Below, one piece after another: positions 61,113 through 64,000 of a stretch of DNA of 64,000 bases. The stretch is from Synergistaceae bacterium (GTDB taxonomy: Bacteria > Synergistota > Synergistia > Synergistales > Aminobacteriaceae). Every line of letters begins with the position of its first letter. The first letter of the stretch is position 1. Under the pieces are notes generated by a model. The model was not told where the DNA came from. It did no database searches and saw only the letters and a program-made list of their open reading frames with translations. The position numbers and the translations under genes were made by a program. The stretch lies in assembly GCA_018436595.1 (NCBI GenBank), contig JAHDLC010000023.1, positions 28,574 to 92,573 on the forward strand, read 5' to 3'.

Positions 61113-61547
61113 GGTTTTCACCTTCTTTTGTGTATTTTTCAAACGGTGGAGCCGGTACCGGTTCATTGGCAGAAGACCACCTCCCCACGCAGGGAAAACG
61201 GAACCGCCCCCTTTCCCGGCAGTCCGTCGCGCCGGGGAAACTGCGGGGTGACCATGGCGTAATGGTGGCACAGGGAAGGGATTATTTCAATATGGAAGAT
61301 GAAAAAAGGTTTGTAAATTTACTCTCATTAGGATGTCATTCATTTTGCATAATAGAGTCTCAATTTCTTGCTCGGCCCTTTATCAGGGTGCATTTGCAAA
61401 GAGGTCAACGGATGGTATAATCCCCTCTATTATCCCGGCCCGGAGGCCGGGATTCCCCCTGCACTCCGCGCTCCCGTCGGAATTTGCGGAGCGGGCGGAA
61501 AAATTTGCAGGATATTTGACTGGAATACAATGAAGGGACGTGGTGTG
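61113..61547. other. Intergenic region between the protease and tctC
   Basis: A 435-base gap between divergent genes. It contains the tctC promoter (listed separately), a leader hairpin CCCGGCC-CGGA-GGCCGGG (61434-61451), and an AT-rich stretch with a 10-bp palindrome GTAAATTTAC (61313-61322) that might be an operator. No clear minus-strand promoter for the protease was identified. No protein-coding signal seen. Confidence 0.6.
61394..61421 (+). promoter_or_regulatory. Promoter of the tctCBA operon
   Basis: TTGCAA (61394-61399), 16-bp spacer, consensus TATAAT (61416-61421). Transcription would start near 61428, just before the leader hairpin. Confidence 0.82.
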
Positions 61548-62558
61548 ATGCTGAAAAAAATGAAGTATGCCGTTCTTGCCTGCCTGGTTCTCTCTGCCCT
61601 CCTTGCCCCTGCCGCTTTTGCGGAAGGGTACCCGTCCAAGGGCGTGACCCTTGTGGTGCCCTGGGGTGCGGGCGGCGTGACCGACGTGGCCGCCAGGGTG
61701 TTCGCCCCCCTGTTCGAGCAGTACCTGGGAGTTCCGGTGGTGATCCTCAACCGCCCCGGAGCTTCGGGAGCCATCGGCACCGAGTACGCCTACGCCAGGC
61801 CTGCCGACGGCTACACGGTCGTTTTTTCGGCGGAGACGCCGGCCACGTTCCGCATCATGGACGTGAGCAGGCTTTCGTTCCACGATTTCGAGCCCGTCAT
61901 GCTGCTCTCCCATTCCGAGAAGATTCTCGCCGTGGCCCCCGAATCTCCTTACCAGACCCTCGCGGACCTGGTGAAGGACATCCGTGCCCGGCCCGGCAAG
62001 GTGCGGTTTTCCTACAGCGGCGCCGGGGCAAGCGGCCATGTCCAGGCCCTCCTGATGATGCAGAAGGGCGGCCTTGACTTCTCCGCAACGCCCTTCGGCG
62101 GCGGCAACAACGCCCTCCTGGCGGTGCTCGGGGGGCAGGTGGACTTCACGTCCCCCAACATCGGGACGGTGAAGGACTATATCGCCTCCGGGAAGCTCCG
62201 GGCCCTGGCCGTCTTCGACAGAAAGAAGAGCGCCTACCTGCCCGACCTTCCTCCCATCACCGAGGCCATCCCGGAAATGGAATCCTTTCTGCCCCTGGAT
62301 TATCCCAACTGCCTCATGGTGAAGAAGGGGACCCCTGAAGACGTGACGGCCAGGATCGCCGAAGCGGCGTCGAAGGCCGTGGCCGACCCCAGGTGGAAGG
62401 CGTTCCTCGAGAACAGCTGGTACGTGGGGCTCGATCCGGTGAGGGGGAAAGACATGCTCTCCTACTGGGACAACTGGGCTTCCGTGGTCGGATGGGTGCT
62501 CCAGGACGCCGGGGTGGCGAAGAAGAGCCCCGCGGAATTCGGCATCCCCAGACCGTAG
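61548..62558 (+). CDS. tctC: Tripartite tricarboxylate transporter substrate-binding protein (TctC family)
   Basis: Encodes 336 residues with a signal peptide (YAVLACLVLSALLAPAAFA). The TctC/BugT signature follows: YPSKGVTLVVPWGAGGVTD, VILNRPGASGAIGTEYAYAR, PADGYTV and a FDRKKSAYLPDLPPITEAIP segment. It is the periplasmic binding protein that delivers a carboxylate to the TctAB permease. The Met at 61548 has AAGGGA upstream; an in-frame ATG at 61530 is possible. Confidence 0.93.
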   Translation: MLKKMKYAVLACLVLSALLAPAAFAEGYPSKGVTLVVPWGAGGVTDVAARVFAPLFEQYLGVPVVILNRPGASGAIGTEYAYARPADGYTVVFSAETPATFRIMDVSRLSFHDFEPVMLLSHSEKILAVAPESPYQTLADLVKDIRARPGKVRFSYSGAGASGHVQALLMMQKGGLDFSATPFGGGNNALLAVLGGQVDFTSPNIGTVKDYIASGKLRALAVFDRKKSAYLPDLPPITEAIPEMESFLPLDYPNCLMVKKGTPEDVTARIAEAASKAVADPRWKAFLENSWYVGLDPVRGKDMLSYWDNWASVVGWVLQDAGVAKKSPAEFGIPRP

Positions 62559-62624
62559 CGTCAAAGGTTCGCTTCGGGGTCCCTTCGGAAGGAGGGGCCC
62601 CTGTTCCATGAAAGGAAGGAAAAG

Positions 62625-63089
62625 ATGACGAATGCCCGCTCTCCCTGGGCCGGAAATCTCCGGCACGGGGTCTTTTTTCTCGCCGTTGCCGCCCTTTTCG
62701 GCCGGCAGGGGTTTGCCGTCCACGACGGCGGACAGTGGAGCCTTTCACCGGCCCTCTTCCCCCTGATCCTGTCAGGGGGGCTTGCCCTGCTCTCCTTCGC
62801 GCTCATCGGCCAGGCCCTCCTCAGGATCCGCGCAGGTGATGAGGGCCCTTCCCGGAAGGATGGAGCACCAATTTCACCCATGCGGGCATCCCTGGCCTTT
62901 CTCCTGTGTGTTCTGTACGCCCTGGCGCTGCCCCGGACGGGATTTCTGCCCTCGAGCGCGTTTTTCCTCGCCCTGTTCTGCCTGCTGGTCGGGGAGCGGC
63001 GAGCCGCTAGGATTGCCGCCCTGTCCCTCGTTTCCCCGGCGGTGATTTACCTGCTGTTCCGTCACGGGCTGAACGTGCTTCTTCCCTAG
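62625..63089 (+). CDS. tctB: TctB-family small membrane subunit
   Basis: Encodes 154 residues with four hydrophobic helices (HGVFFLAVAALFGRQGFAV; LFPLILSGGLALLSFALIGQ; ASLAFLLCVLYALALP; AALSLVSPAVIYLLFRHGLN), the layout of TctB. It starts 66 bases after tctC with GGAAGGAAAAG ahead of it and lies 12 bases before tctA. It forms the membrane complex with TctA. Confidence 0.85.
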   Translation: MTNARSPWAGNLRHGVFFLAVAALFGRQGFAVHDGGQWSLSPALFPLILSGGLALLSFALIGQALLRIRAGDEGPSRKDGAPISPMRASLAFLLCVLYALALPRTGFLPSSAFFLALFCLLVGERRAARIAALSLVSPAVIYLLFRHGLNVLLP

Positions 63090-63101
63090 GGGGCCGGGCC
63101 G

Positions 63102-64000
63102 ATGGAAATCCTTGTCTCCATGCTGTCCCAGGTGGACTTCGTCTTTGTTCTGCTCGTCTTCGCGGGTGCCTTCGCCGGGCTCTTTGTCGGCGCCATTCCC
63201 GGACTCTCCGTCACCATGGCCACGGCGCTGCTGGTCTCAATAACCTTTACCTGGTCGGTGAAAAACGCCCTGGCCGTCATTCTCGGAGTGTTCGTGTCGG
63301 GGGTTTACGCCGGGGCGGTTTCCGCCATCCTGATCAACATTCCCGGCGCTCCCTCGTCGGTGGTCACCACCCTCGACGGCTACCCTATGGCCCGGAAGGG
63401 GGAGGCGGCCCTGGCCCTGTGGGCGGCCACGTTCCACTCCTTTGTCGGGAGCGTGTTCGGCTTCCTGGTGCTCATGTTCGTCGCCCGCCCCGTGACTGAT
63501 TTCGCCCTCTCCTTTTCCGCCATGGACTATTTTCTCCTGGCCCTTTTCGGTCTCACCACCATCGGGACGCTGACGGCGAAGAATTACCTCAAGGGAGGCA
63601 TCTGCGCGGTCTTTGGCCTGCTGCTGAGCATGGTGGGCATCGATCCCTTCTCAGGCACGGCCCGCTATTCCTTCGGCCTGACCGACCTGCAGGGAGGCAT
63701 TCCCCTCATTGCCGCCCTGATCGGCCTGTTCGGTTTCGCCGAGGTTCTCGACCAGGTGGCGAGGGGGACCATGAGCGCCATTGCCGAAAAAGCGGGCAGG
63801 ATGCGGTATTCCTTCCGGGAGATGATCCGGTACCTGCCCCTGTCGCTCCGGTCGTCGGTCATCGGGACCTTCATCGGCGCCCTTCCCGGGGCGGGAGGAC
63901 CCGTGGCCTCCATCATCGCCTACGACCAGGCCAGGAAGTCGGTGAAGAATCCCACCCGGCCCTTCGGGGAAGGTGCTGTGGAGGGGGTCATCGCCAGCGA
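63102..64000 (+). CDS. tctA: TctA-family large permease subunit (3'-truncated by window)
   Basis: The frame is open from the ATG at 63102 to the window end (299 codons). The TctA signatures are present: AGLFVGAIPGLSVTMATALL near the start, VSAILINIPGAPSSVVTTLD, GYPMARKGEAALALWAATF, and GTFIGALPGAGGPVASIIAY near the cut end. The full protein is usually about 500 residues, so some 200 are missing. It is the main transport subunit and uses the ion gradient. Confidence 0.95.
   Translation, partial: MEILVSMLSQVDFVFVLLVFAGAFAGLFVGAIPGLSVTMATALLVSITFTWSVKNALAVILGVFVSGVYAGAVSAILINIPGAPSSVVTTLDGYPMARKGEAALALWAATFHSFVGSVFGFLVLMFVARPVTDFALSFSAMDYFLLALFGLTTIGTLTAKNYLKGGICAVFGLLLSMVGIDPFSGTARYSFGLTDLQGGIPLIAALIGLFGFAEVLDQVARGTMSAIAEKAGRMRYSFREMIRYLPLSLRSSVIGTFIGALPGAGGPVASIIAYDQARKSVKNPTRPFGEGAVEGVIAS

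Overview
ORGANISM. The window is high-GC bacterial chromosome and most likely comes from a member of the Synergistota. The clearest sign is a beta-helix surface protein (47807-49234) that ends in the Synerg-CTERM type of sorting signal: a Gly-Gly-Gly-Cys motif, a hydrophobic stretch and a terminal basic patch. The gene content fits a strict anaerobe: a Moco aldehyde oxidoreductase, a selenocysteine formate dehydrogenase, an NAD-linked [NiFe] hydrogenase, anaerobic sulfite reductase, ferrous iron uptake and a TctCBA transporter. No rRNA, tRNA, CRISPR array, phage or insertion sequence was seen.

LAYOUT. 1-3004: end of a PAS/GAF/HD-GYP signalling protein, then a convergent MFS transporter. 3151-6621: DtxR-family regulator, two FeoA proteins and FeoB. 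6693-17838: a GNAT-like DUF2156 protein and an almost uninterrupted type II secretion operon (pseudopilin, K, L, M, N, C, pseudopilin, D, E, F, G). 17841-25350: a riboswitch-controlled Mop aldehyde oxidoreductase and its redox/accessory operon, which resembles the gene set around Desulfovibrio mop. 25517-27346: an OsmC protein, an unassigned transporter and a perfect 54-bp palindrome. 27360-32023 (minus strand): a second riboswitch-controlled operon of molybdopterin-binding protein, Sec formate dehydrogenase and FmdE-like protein. 32082-34858: molbindin, an MliC-like lysozyme inhibitor, a flavodoxin/ferredoxin protein, a small Sec thioredoxin-like protein and a Sec MsrA. 34895-37262: ketopantoate reductase, Fur-family regulator and a second molybdopterin-binding protein. 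37371-44640: hydrogenase operon behind a strong promoter and a Rex-like operator. 44641-49297: a structured non-coding segment, a large exported protein of unknown function and the Synerg-CTERM protein. 49348-55089: LysM/M23-like protein, ferritin-like protein, asrABC, acyl-ACP thioesterase and a DUF4332 protein. 55151-57858: ROK regulator and xylose isomerase. 57867-64000: a clostripain-family protease and tctC-tctB-tctA, the last cut by the window end.

THEMES. (1) Molybdenum/tungsten cofactor economy. Two RNAs of the same class lie upstream of the two Moco-enzyme operons. In both, pairing of the 3' arm of the aptamer's closing helix competes with an antiterminator, and an intrinsic terminator follows. 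This is the architecture expected of a Moco-sensing off-switch. A molbindin and two paralogous molybdopterin-binding proteins support the same theme. (2) Selenocysteine. Three genes within about 6.9 kb (formate dehydrogenase, thioredoxin-like protein, MsrA) contain in-frame TGA codons at catalytic positions, so standard gene callers will split or truncate all three. (3) Redox coupling. The NAD-linked hydrogenase, formate dehydrogenase, aldehyde oxidoreductase and sulfite reductase together suggest a fermentative metabolism in which electrons from amino acids and aldehydes are disposed of as H2, formate or sulfide. That metabolic picture is inference.
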